A stretch of 64,000 nt of DNA, taken from contig MWJO01000001.1 in assembly GCA_002027195.1 (NCBI GenBank), positions 124,001 through 188,000 of the forward strand. Reading direction: 5' to 3'. Below, one piece after another: positions 56,613-63,509 of this stretch. The position numbers were made by a program, and so were the translations under genes. Origin of the DNA: Streptomyces sp. GKU 895. Lineage in GTDB: Bacteria > Actinomycetota > Actinomycetes > Streptomycetales > Streptomycetaceae. Numbering within the stretch: the stretch's first letter is position 1; the number at the start of each line of letters is the position of its first letter. The notes below the pieces were generated by a model. That model was not told the DNA's origin, did not search any database, and saw only the letters and a list, made by a program, of their open reading frames with translations.

Positions 56613-57570
56613 GCTCACGTGCCACGGCGTTCTCGAAACGTGCCGGCAGGAGCGTGCGGCGGGTGCGGTGTCCGACAAGGGTGGCGATCTTGTCGGGGGC
56701 GAACACCCACAGAACCCGGTGGATGCCCCGCCGAGTGGCGGCGATGGTCATGAAGGTGGTGGGCCGGCCGTCCCGGTGCAGCAGGACCCCGGCGCGCCCG
56801 TTGGCCTGCACGGGTGCGATCTCCACCGTCGGCCAGAAGCGCGACGAGGCGGTCGAGAGGTTCGCCACCCGGGCACGCCCGACCACGGGAACGCGAGCCG
56901 CGCCGCGCAGTCCGTTGCCGTCGGACAGACTCACCGCCTCGGGCGTCAGGAGCGCTTCCAGCGAGGCCACGTCACCTTCCTGGGCGGCCGCGACGAAAGC
57001 ATCGAGCAGCCTGCGGTGCTCCCGGACGTCGACACTGTCCCTCTCATCGTCGGTGAGGTGCTTGCGCGCCCGGCTCACGATCTTCCTGGCGTTGACCGGG
57101 GTGAGGCGCAGGATCGCCGCGATCTCCGCGTAGCCGTACTCGAAGGCCTCCCTCAGCACGTAGGCGGCCCGTTCGATGGGGGCGAGCTTCTGCAGGACGA
57201 GGAGCAGGGCGAGTTCGAGGGCCTCGGCGCGTTCAGCGCCGGCCACAGGGTCGATGCTGGTGTCGATGGGTTCGGGCAGCCAGGGACCGATGTAGGTCTC
57301 GCGGCGGACGCGGGCGGACTGCGCCACGTTGATGGCCAGCCTCGTCGTCGTGCTCGACAAGAACGCCGCGGGGCTGACCACCGCGGAGCGGTCGGTACGC
57401 TGCCAGCGCAGCCAAGCCTCCTGCACGACGTCCTCGGCTTCCGTCGCACTGCCCAGGACGCGGTAGGCGATACCGAAGAGCCGAGGCCGCAGTTCCACGA
57501 AGGTGGTGACGGCCTCGGCGAGATTCCGGTCCGCGGCGGACGCCTGGGCTGGGGATGCCTCTGGATACAT
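56566..57570 (-). CDS. ECF41-type sigma factor, full-length
   Basis: A 334-residue ECF41 sigma. Sigma-2 is IAYRVLGSATEAEDVVQEAW, the linker signature GPWLPEPIDTS, and sigma-4 LAPIERAAYVLREAFEYGYA followed by ILRLTPVNARKIVSRARKHL. The SnoaL-like domain follows with SLSDGNGLRGA in place of DGGGK and FAPDKIATL in place of NPDKL, plus an unusual ~30-residue tail. ATG 57570 follows GGAG nine bases away. An exact TGTCACA-N15-CGGTCG promoter at 57656-57683 suggests autoregulation. Confidence 0.88.
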   Translation of the reverse strand: MYPEASPAQASAADRNLAEAVTTFVELRPRLFGIAYRVLGSATEAEDVVQEAWLRWQRTDRSAVVSPAAFLSSTTTRLAINVAQSARVRRETYIGPWLPEPIDTSIDPVAGAERAEALELALLLVLQKLAPIERAAYVLREAFEYGYAEIAAILRLTPVNARKIVSRARKHLTDDERDSVDVREHRRLLDAFVAAAQEGDVASLEALLTPEAVSLSDGNGLRGAARVPVVGRARVANLSTASSRFWPTVEIAPVQANGRAGVLLHRDGRPTTFMTIAATRRGIHRVLWVFAPDKIATLVGHRTRRTLLPARFENAVARELTREGNDSSYAACRG

Positions 57571-57655
57571 GTCCTCTGACTCCGTTCCTCCCGGGCCCGG
57601 TTGTCGCCATGCGTCCACGAGGCGCTCACAGACCCGGCAATCGTCTCCCCCTCAA

Positions 57656-57683
57656 CGACCGAGGACCCAGGGAGGCTGTGACA
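57656..57683 (-). promoter_or_regulatory. ECF41-type promoter before sigma gene 56566-57570
   Basis: Minus strand: TGTCACA, 15 bases, CGGTCG. Exact match, 86 bases before the start codon. Confidence 0.8.
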
Positions 57684-57762
57684 GTGCTTTTTTGAAGTTC
57701 CTTTCAGCGGCGTGGATGCGGAATCGGACCTGGGCGACGGCTGCTCTGCGGCGCCCAAAAGA

Positions 57763-57803
57763 ATGGGCCTGTCGTTCCACGGAATGTGAAACGACAGGCC
57801 CAT
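57763..57803 (-). terminator. Terminator of the NmrA gene
   Basis: ATGGGCCTGTCGTT (57763-57776) pairs perfectly over 14 bp with 57790-57803; 11 bases past the stop codon at 57814. Confidence 0.75.
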
Positions 57804-57813
57804 GACCACGCAA

Positions 57814-58560
57814 TTACTGCTGCTGGGCGAGCCAGTCGGCGAAGCGGGTCTCGCCAATGCGGGCGTCCGGGCCGGGAAGCAGCGTGGTCTCCTGCAGCTC
57901 GGCGCCGAAGTACGGGGCGTGCACGTCGGCAACGACCGTGCGCGGGTCGTTCTTGGCGGCCAGGCCCTTGCGGATCAGCTCGTCCAGCTGGAAGGTGTCG
58001 GGACCGGCCACCTCGACCACACCGTTGACCGGCGTGCCCACTGCGGTGCGGCCCACGGTGGCGGCGACGTCGTCCGAATAGACGGGCTGGATCTTCACCG
58101 GGGCCAGTCTGACGGTGTCACCCTCGGTCGCCGACTCGGCGATGCCCTTCATGAACTCGAAGAACTGCGTGGCGTGCACGATCGACCACGGGATCCCGGA
58201 TGCCTTGATCAGTTCCTCCTGGGCCTGCTTGGCACGGAAGTAGCCACTGTCCTGGAGCCGTTCCGTACCTACCACCGACAGGGCGACGTGGTGGGTGACA
58301 CCGGCGTTCGCCTCCGCCTTGAGCAGGTTGGTGGTGGAGGTGCGGAAGAACTCCATGACGGCGTCGTCCGCGAAGGAGGGCGAGTTGGAGACGTCGATCA
58401 CGACGGCCGCGCCCTCCAGCACCTCGGCCAGGCCCTCGCCGGTCAGCGTGTTGACGCCGGTGTTCGGGGCGGCCGCGACCGCTTCGTGGCCGTGTTCGTT
58501 GAGCTTGCCGACGACTTTCGAGCCGATCAGTCCGGTGCCGCCGATCACTACGATCTTCAT
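57814..58560 (-). CDS. NmrA-like NAD(P)-binding SDR/epimerase
   Basis: A 248-residue atypical SDR. MKIVVIGGTGLIGSKVV carries the GGTGxIG dinucleotide motif; DVSNSPSFADDAVMEFF, HHVALSVVGTERL and FRAKQAQEELIKASGIPWSI match the NmrA/epimerase group. These bind NADP(H) and act as reductases or redox sensors. It is the E of the ECF41-linked COE set (CMD, oxidoreductase, epimerase). ATG 58560 follows GAAAGGAA. An exact TGTCACA promoter lies 46 bases upstream. A broken paralog lies at 48440-48690. Confidence 0.88.
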   Translation of the reverse strand: MKIVVIGGTGLIGSKVVGKLNEHGHEAVAAAPNTGVNTLTGEGLAEVLEGAAVVIDVSNSPSFADDAVMEFFRTSTTNLLKAEANAGVTHHVALSVVGTERLQDSGYFRAKQAQEELIKASGIPWSIVHATQFFEFMKGIAESATEGDTVRLAPVKIQPVYSDDVAATVGRTAVGTPVNGVVEVAGPDTFQLDELIRKGLAAKNDPRTVVADVHAPYFGAELQETTLLPGPDARIGETRFADWLAQQQ

Positions 58561-58605
58561 GAGGGGTTCCTTTCATTCATTCTCAGCTGCTGCCTGTACG
58601 AGGTA

Positions 58606-58633
58606 TGACCGGGAATTGATCGGCGCTGTGACA
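58606..58633 (-). promoter_or_regulatory. ECF41-type promoter before the NmrA gene
   Basis: Minus strand: TGTCACA, 15 bases, CGGTCA. Exact match. Confidence 0.85.
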
Positions 58634-58675
58634 CCTTTCCCGAATTCCGGAAACCTTCTCCCGGGGAGAAGACTC

Positions 58676-60406
58676 CTATTCGACGAGCTTTCCGTCCGCC
58701 GAGACCTCTTCCATCAGGGCGGCGATCTCGTCGGGGACGGGGCTGATGGGTTCGCGGGTGACGCCGTCGGTCGGGGACCAGACGAGGTTCACCCGCAGCG
58801 CGGGATCCATGGCGGGGTAGTCGCTGCGGTTGTGGCATCCGCGCGTCTCGCGCCGCTCCAGGGCGGCTTCCAGCGTGGCCCTCGCCGCCAGTGCGGACGA
58901 CTTGAGGTCGAAGGCGTGGGCGAGGTCCTGGAAGCCCGCGATGTCCGGATGGACGCCGACGTTCTCCATGCGCTTCTCGATGGCGTCCAGCTCCGCCAGC
59001 CCGGTGCGCAGCCCGTCCTCGTCACGGACCACGCCCGCGTGCTCGGTCATGGTGTTGCGGATTGCGCGCTGCAGGGCGCGGACGTTCTCGGGTCCGTCCG
59101 CGGCGAGCAGGTCGTCGACCTCCGCCCGCGCCTGGGCCACCGCGGTGGCCGAGCGCGGCTGCGCGGTCAGTGCCGCGGAGTAGGCGGCGGCCGCCTGTCC
59201 GGTGATGCGGCCGTACACCAGCAGCTCGATGAGGCTGTTGCCGCCGAGCCGGTTGGCGCCGTGCAGTCCGCTGGAGGCTTCACCGATGGCGTACAGGCCC
59301 CGCACGTCTGTGCTGTGGTCCTCGGGGCGGACCCACACACCGCCCATGGAGTAGTGCGCGGTGGGCGCGACTTCGATGGGATCCCGGGTGATGTCCAGCA
59401 TCTGCAGGTCCAGCAGCGTCTGGTAGACGCGGGGGAGCCGGTTCATGATGGTCTGCCGGGGCAGGTGGGAGACGTCGAGCCACACTCCGCCGTTGGGTGT
59501 GCCACGGCCTTCCTTGATCTCGGTGTAGGAGGCGAGGGCGACCCGGTCGCGGGTGGACAGTTCCATGCGGACGGGGTCGTAGCGGTTCATGTACCGCTCG
59601 CCGAGCGCGTTGCGCAGGATGCCGCCTTCGCCGCGGGCTGCCTCGCTGACCAGGGTCCCGGCCGCGTTCTCCGGCTCGATGATGCCGGAGGGGTGGAACT
59701 GGACGAGTTCCGGGTCGCGCAGCCGGGCGCCGGCCTCCACGGCCAGCCGGAAGGAGTCGCCGGTGTTCTCGTCGCGCCGTGACGAGGTGCGCCGCCAGAT
59801 CCGGGTGTGGCCGCCGGCCGCGAGGATGACGGCGTCCGCGTGCACCAAGTAGCGCTTGCCGTCGCCGAGGCCGAAGCCGTAGGCGCCGAAGACGGCACCC
59901 TCGTGGACCAGGAGACGGGTGATGTAGACGCTGTCGAGCACCGGTATGTCCAGCTGGTTCGCGCGCCGGATGAGCGTGCGCTGGATCTCCAAGCCCGTGT
60001 AATCGCCCGCGAAGGCGGTGCGGCGGAACTTGTGGGCGCCGAAGAAGCGCTGGGAGATCCGGCCGTCCTCCTCCCGGGCGAAGGCCATTCCGTAGCGCTC
60101 CAGGTCGTCGATGCCTAGCGCGGCTCCCCGGGTGACGATCTCCGCGGTGCGGGGGTCGCCGAGGAGGTAGCTCTCCTTGAGGGTGTCGGCGGCGTGCTGC
60201 TGCCAGGTGTCCTCAGGGTCCATCGTGGCGAGGGCTGCATTGATCCCGCCGGCGGCGAGAGAGGTGTGGGTGTCCTCCTTGGGGCGCTTGCCGACGGCGA
60301 GGACATCGATGCCGGCCTCGGCCAGCTCGATGGCCGCGCGCAGGCCCGCTCCGCCGGTGCCGATCACCAGCACTGTGGTGGAAAGACGTTGTTCGGTGGC
60401 AACCAC
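58676..60406 (-). CDS. Fumarate reductase/succinate dehydrogenase-type flavoprotein
   Basis: A 576-residue flavoprotein. VIGTGGAGLRAAIELAEAG binds FAD, SLAAGGINAAL matches the succinate oxidase group, QFHPSGI and RDRVALA the substrate site, HYSMGGVWV the conserved HxxGG, and LYAIGEASSGLHGANRLGG the family signature. An Fe-S subunit and membrane anchor are missing nearby; the divergent ferredoxin could supply electrons. L-aspartate oxidase is an alternative, but the C-terminal HNRSDYPAMDP end favours the Sdh/Frd group. GTG 60406 follows GGGAG; ATG 60418 is possible. One-mismatch promoter motif at 60441-60468. Confidence 0.85.
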   Translation of the reverse strand: MVATEQRLSTTVLVIGTGGAGLRAAIELAEAGIDVLAVGKRPKEDTHTSLAAGGINAALATMDPEDTWQQHAADTLKESYLLGDPRTAEIVTRGAALGIDDLERYGMAFAREEDGRISQRFFGAHKFRRTAFAGDYTGLEIQRTLIRRANQLDIPVLDSVYITRLLVHEGAVFGAYGFGLGDGKRYLVHADAVILAAGGHTRIWRRTSSRRDENTGDSFRLAVEAGARLRDPELVQFHPSGIIEPENAAGTLVSEAARGEGGILRNALGERYMNRYDPVRMELSTRDRVALASYTEIKEGRGTPNGGVWLDVSHLPRQTIMNRLPRVYQTLLDLQMLDITRDPIEVAPTAHYSMGGVWVRPEDHSTDVRGLYAIGEASSGLHGANRLGGNSLIELLVYGRITGQAAAAYSAALTAQPRSATAVAQARAEVDDLLAADGPENVRALQRAIRNTMTEHAGVVRDEDGLRTGLAELDAIEKRMENVGVHPDIAGFQDLAHAFDLKSSALAARATLEAALERRETRGCHNRSDYPAMDPALRVNLVWSPTDGVTREPISPVPDEIAALMEEVSADGKLVE

Positions 60407-60440
60407 GATTGCTCCCATCGCTCGGGGTGGTCATCTGCTA

Positions 60441-60468
60441 CGACCAGGTGGAGTGATGGTTTGTGACA
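60441..60468 (-). promoter_or_regulatory. ECF41-type promoter before the flavoprotein gene
   Basis: Minus strand: TGTCACA, 15 bases, TGGTCG. One change in the -10 element. Confidence 0.7.
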
Positions 60469-60494
60469 CCGCCGCCCGGGCGGGCGCCCGCCGG

Positions 60495-60522
60495 TGTCAC
60501 ACCCTGCCGTCCGGGCCGGTCA
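60495..60522 (+). promoter_or_regulatory. ECF41-type promoter before the ferredoxin gene
   Basis: TGTCACA, 15 bases, CGGTCA. Exact match, 73 bases before the start codon and back to back with the flavoprotein promoter. Confidence 0.8.
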
Positions 60523-60594
60523 TACCGCACACCGGTCGGCGTACGAAGGCCGTGCGGTCCGCAACGACCGGCCGACGTGAGGGAGGTGGGGACG

Positions 60595-60978
60595 GTGACC
60601 TACGTGATCGCGGAGCCGTGCGTCGACGTCAAGGACCGGGCATGTGTGGTCGAGTGCCCGGTCGATTGCATCTACGAGGGCGAGCGGACGCTGTACATCA
60701 ATCCCTGGGAGTGCGTCGACTGCCACGCCTGCGAGCCGGTCTGCCCGGTCGAGGCCGTCTTCCACGAGGACGACCTGCCGGCACGGTGGGCGCGGTACCG
60801 GTCGGTGAACGCCGAGTACTTCCGCGACCCGCCGGGGGAGGGCGCCGGGCGGGTCGCACGGGCCGATCACCCCGCAGTCGCCGCCCTGCCCCCGCAGCAC
60901 GCCGTCAAGAACGGCCTGTCCGGGTTCGCCGCCCGCAAGGAGGAGTCCGCCGACGCCGACCTGTGGTTCCCGTCATGA
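60595..60978 (+). CDS. Ferredoxin, 7Fe (3Fe-4S/4Fe-4S) type
   Basis: A 127-residue ferredoxin. Cysteines C9, C17 and C21 (with C25 nearby) fit the 3Fe-4S site, and C40, C43, C46 and C50 (CxxCxxCxxxCP) the 4Fe-4S site, as in actinobacterial FdxA. A ~75-residue C-terminal extension follows, longer than the usual FdxA tail. GTG 60595 follows GGGAGG. It is divergent from the fumarate reductase-like gene with a paired promoter region, so the two are probably induced together. It may be reduced by the reductase at 30848-32080. Confidence 0.9.
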   Translation: MTYVIAEPCVDVKDRACVVECPVDCIYEGERTLYINPWECVDCHACEPVCPVEAVFHEDDLPARWARYRSVNAEYFRDPPGEGAGRVARADHPAVAALPPQHAVKNGLSGFAARKEESADADLWFPS

Positions 60979-61009
60979 ATGACCCGCACCGGCCCGGGCC
61001 ATTCATGAC
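60972..61009. terminator. Inverted repeat over the ferredoxin stop codon
   Basis: GTCATGAATG (60972-60981) pairs perfectly with 61000-61009; GC-rich 18-base loop. It lies between convergent ferredoxin and sigma genes. Confidence 0.6.
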
Positions 61010-61047
61010 ATGGGCCGGCACCCACGGACGGCGTGCGCGGATGCGGG

Positions 61048-61944
61048 TCAGGCCCCCAGGGAAAGGACGTAGGGGTTCAGCTTGACCGGGTTCATCACCC
61101 ACATGATGCGCTCGATGCCGGCCTCGGACGCGTCCACGCACAACAGGGCCAGCGGGGCGTTGTCGCGTGTGACGAGCACGGCCGGCCTGCCGTTGGCCTC
61201 GACGAACCGGGTCTCGGTGTCCGGCCAGAACCGTGGGGCGAAGGCGGCCAGGTAACGGGAGACGTGATCGCGGCCCATGACGGGGATCCTGGACGCGCCG
61301 CGGATGCCGCCGCCGTCCGAGTAACTGACGACGTCCGAGGTCAGCAGATCCTCCAGGGTGGAGAGATCTCCCGTGCGCGCGGCGGAGAGGAAGCCTTCGA
61401 GCAGGCGCCGGTGGGCCGCGGGGCTGACGCGCTCCTTGCGTTCGGCACCCAGGTGCTTGCGCGCCCGGCTGACCAGCTGCCGGGCGTTCGCGTCGCTGGT
61501 CTCCAGGATGTCGGCGACCCGCTGGTAGGGGTAGTCGAACGCCTCCCGCAGCACGTAGGCGGCGCGTTCGGTCGGGTTGAGCTTCTCCATCAGCAACAGC
61601 ACCGCCAGCTCGACCGCCTCGGCGCGTTCCGCCCCCAGGTGCGGGTCTTGGGCGGTGTCGACAGGCTCGGGGAGCCACGGCCCGACGTAGGACTCCCGGC
61701 GTACCCGCGCGGACTGGGCCAGGTTGATCGCGAGCCGGGTGGTGACCGTGGTCAGGAAGGCGGCCGGTTCCTGGATCTGGGCGCGGTCGGTGTTCTGCCA
61801 GCGCAGCCAGGTGTCCTGGACGATGTCCTCGGCTTCGACGGCACTGCCGAGGATGCGGTACGCGATGCCGAACAACCGGGGTCTGGCCGAGAGGAAGTCG
61901 TCGAGACCGTGATCGAACGGGTCGGGTTGGGCGCCGGCGCGCAT
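61048..61944 (-). CDS. ECF41-type sigma factor with intact DGGG and NPxKL motifs
   Basis: A 298-residue ECF41 sigma. Sigma-2 IAYRILGSAVEAEDIVQDTW, linker GPWLPEPVDTA, sigma-4 LNPTERAAYVLREAFDYPYQ then ILETSDANARQLVSRARKHL, and a SnoaL-like domain with SYSDGGGIRGASRIP and NPVKLNPY. Of the five sigma genes in this region it is closest to textbook ECF41, so it is the best candidate to read the TGTCACA motifs. ATG 61944 follows AGAAGGG. No such motif was seen upstream of its own gene. Confidence 0.9.
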   Translation of the reverse strand: MRAGAQPDPFDHGLDDFLSARPRLFGIAYRILGSAVEAEDIVQDTWLRWQNTDRAQIQEPAAFLTTVTTRLAINLAQSARVRRESYVGPWLPEPVDTAQDPHLGAERAEAVELAVLLLMEKLNPTERAAYVLREAFDYPYQRVADILETSDANARQLVSRARKHLGAERKERVSPAAHRRLLEGFLSAARTGDLSTLEDLLTSDVVSYSDGGGIRGASRIPVMGRDHVSRYLAAFAPRFWPDTETRFVEANGRPAVLVTRDNAPLALLCVDASEAGIERIMWVMNPVKLNPYVLSLGA

Positions 61945-62163
61945 GGGTCGTCCCTTCTGGCTTTGCGCCCTACATGCTACGCGCGAGGGGTAACGCTACG
62001 CGCTGCGGGCCGCATCCGCTCACGTTATCTCTTTCGCGATCCCCGGTCACACGGTGGTAATCGCCCCGCCTGATTCGCCGGGTTTGCTTTGCGGTTCCGC
62101 TGCCCGCCCCATACTCCGTGGGACTGCGGTCGACGAGTGAAAAGGCTGTGCGGAGAGGACGGT

Positions 62164-62191
62164 TGTCACACATGCGCCGGGTCCCCGGTCA
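62164..62191 (+). promoter_or_regulatory. ECF41-type promoter before cupin gene 62234
   Basis: TGTCACA, 15 bases, CGGTCA. Exact match, 42 bases before the start codon. Confidence 0.85.
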
Positions 62192-62233
62192 CCAGTGACG
62201 AACAATGTTCACGCCTACGGAAGGTGCAACACA

Positions 62234-62695
62234 GTGTCGGACAACATGACAGCACACGGCCACCACGGCCACCACGGGCACGGCGGCCAGGAGGGCACGG
62301 CCGGCTGGATGACAGCGGCGAAGGTGCTCCAGGACGCCGCACCGTTCACCGTCCCGGAGGGGGCGTCGGCGATGACCATTCTCGTCGAGTGGGAGCCCGG
62401 CGACCCGGGCACGCCCCCGCACCGGCACTCCGGCCCCGCCTTCGGCTACGTCGTCGAGGGCGCGGTCCGTTTCGAGCTCGAGGGCGAGCCCGAGCGCGTG
62501 GTGGAGGCGGGTGGCACCTTCTGGGAGCCCGGCGGCGACGCCATCCACTACCAGGACGGCAACGCGCTTGCCGACGCGCGGACCCGGTTCGTGGTGACCA
62601 TGATGTGTGCTCCAGGCAAGCCCATGCTGGAACTGGTCGATGAGAAGGAACTGGCGGAGCGCGCCCACCTGAGGGCACCGCGCCCCACCGTCTGA
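62234..62695 (+). CDS. Cupin-domain protein with His-rich N-terminus
   Basis: A 153-residue cupin. After a His/Gly-rich start (HGHHGHHGHGG), a possible metal-binding arm, come cupin motif 1 (PPHRHSGPAFGYVVEG) and motif 2 (GGTFWEPGGDAIHYQ). GTG 62234 was chosen because GGAAGG precedes it and because the promoter's -10 ends at 62191, which would leave the earlier GTG at 62195 at or before the transcript start. Possible roles are dioxygenase or small-molecule binding. It is followed closely by a membrane protein gene. Confidence 0.82.
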   Translation: MSDNMTAHGHHGHHGHGGQEGTAGWMTAAKVLQDAAPFTVPEGASAMTILVEWEPGDPGTPPHRHSGPAFGYVVEGAVRFELEGEPERVVEAGGTFWEPGGDAIHYQDGNALADARTRFVVTMMCAPGKPMLELVDEKELAERAHLRAPRPTV

Positions 62696-62712
62696 CCGGG
62701 CGCGGACCCGGC

Positions 62713-63336
62713 ATGGGCACGCCCGTCGTCCTGGTGCACTGCCTGCTGACGCTGTTGTTCACGGCGCTGCTCCTGCCCGGGCTGGCGCGGTGCGTCGGGC
62801 CACCCCCGGCCGGGTTGGGTGCCCGGGTGGACCGGCTGCTGGCCGCCGCCATGGCCGCGTCCATGGCGGCGATGCCCTGGGTCGACGTCCCCGCGGGGCC
62901 CGCTGCCGTCGCCAGCGGTTTCTTCACCGTCGGCGCGGTGTGGTTTCTCCTGCCGGTCGGCCGCCGCCGGGAGGCCGCGGGGACGGCGACGATGGCTCAC
63001 AGGGTGCCGCACGCGGCCGGTCTGGCCGCGATGGCCTGGATGCTGCGTGTGCCGCACATCGGCACCGGTGCGGCACACGCACACCAGGGGGCTGCTGCCC
63101 GCCCCACCGGCCCCGACGCTTCGGGTGCCGGCGTCCCCCTCGGCGGCTCCGTGATCACTCTGTCGCTGGCGTTCTGCCTGCTGGCGTACGCGCTGTGGTC
63201 CCTGAACCGCCCCATGCCCGCGCTGCGGTCGGCCGTGAGCGCGGCGCGCCATGCCGCGGCGGCGACGCCGTCACGGCACGTGGGTGAAGGGGCGATGGCG
63301 CTCGGGACGGCCGTGATGCTGGTCCTGCCCCACTGA
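62713..63336 (+). CDS. DUF5134 membrane protein
   Basis: A 207-residue integral membrane protein with about five helices (LVHCLLTLLFTALLLPGLA, LLAAAMAASMAAMPWV, VASGFFTVGAVWFLL, a helix around HAAGLAAMAWM, and ITLSLAFCLLAYALWSL) and a His-containing loop (HIGTGAAHAHQG). DUF5134 proteins are actinobacterial and uncharacterised. ATG 62713 is 17 bases past the cupin stop, so the two are probably one transcript. Confidence 0.75.
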   Translation: MGTPVVLVHCLLTLLFTALLLPGLARCVGPPPAGLGARVDRLLAAAMAASMAAMPWVDVPAGPAAVASGFFTVGAVWFLLPVGRRREAAGTATMAHRVPHAAGLAAMAWMLRVPHIGTGAAHAHQGAAARPTGPDASGAGVPLGGSVITLSLAFCLLAYALWSLNRPMPALRSAVSAARHAAAATPSRHVGEGAMALGTAVMLVLPH

Positions 63337-63383
63337 GCACGCGTAACGAGAAAAGGGCACGCGCCTGGGCACGCCGAAGGCGC

Positions 63384-63422
63384 GAGGGTCCGCGGTCATG
63401 TGCTGAGTGACCGCGGGCCCTC
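63384..63422. terminator. Bidirectional terminator hairpin
   Basis: GAGGGTCCGCGGTCA (63384-63398) pairs with 63408-63422 with one G-T pair and a nine-base loop, between the convergent DUF5134 and final partial gene. Confidence 0.7.
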
Positions 63423-63509
63423 GCCCCGGACGGCCGGCGCGACGGTAGTCGCCCTGCCGAGGGGCGGATGCCGCTCACAGCGGCCCCGCCCCGAGGAGGT
63501 GAGCGCCGT

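Noticed and set aside
58295..59782. Plus-strand 495-codon open frame
   Set aside because: Antisense shadow of the NmrA and flavoprotein genes, both with full motif sets on the minus strand.
61945..62060. Search for an ECF41-type promoter before the 61048-61944 sigma gene
   Set aside because: GTGTGACCGG near 62046 lacks TGTCACA on the minus strand; no match, so autoregulation of this gene is not claimed.
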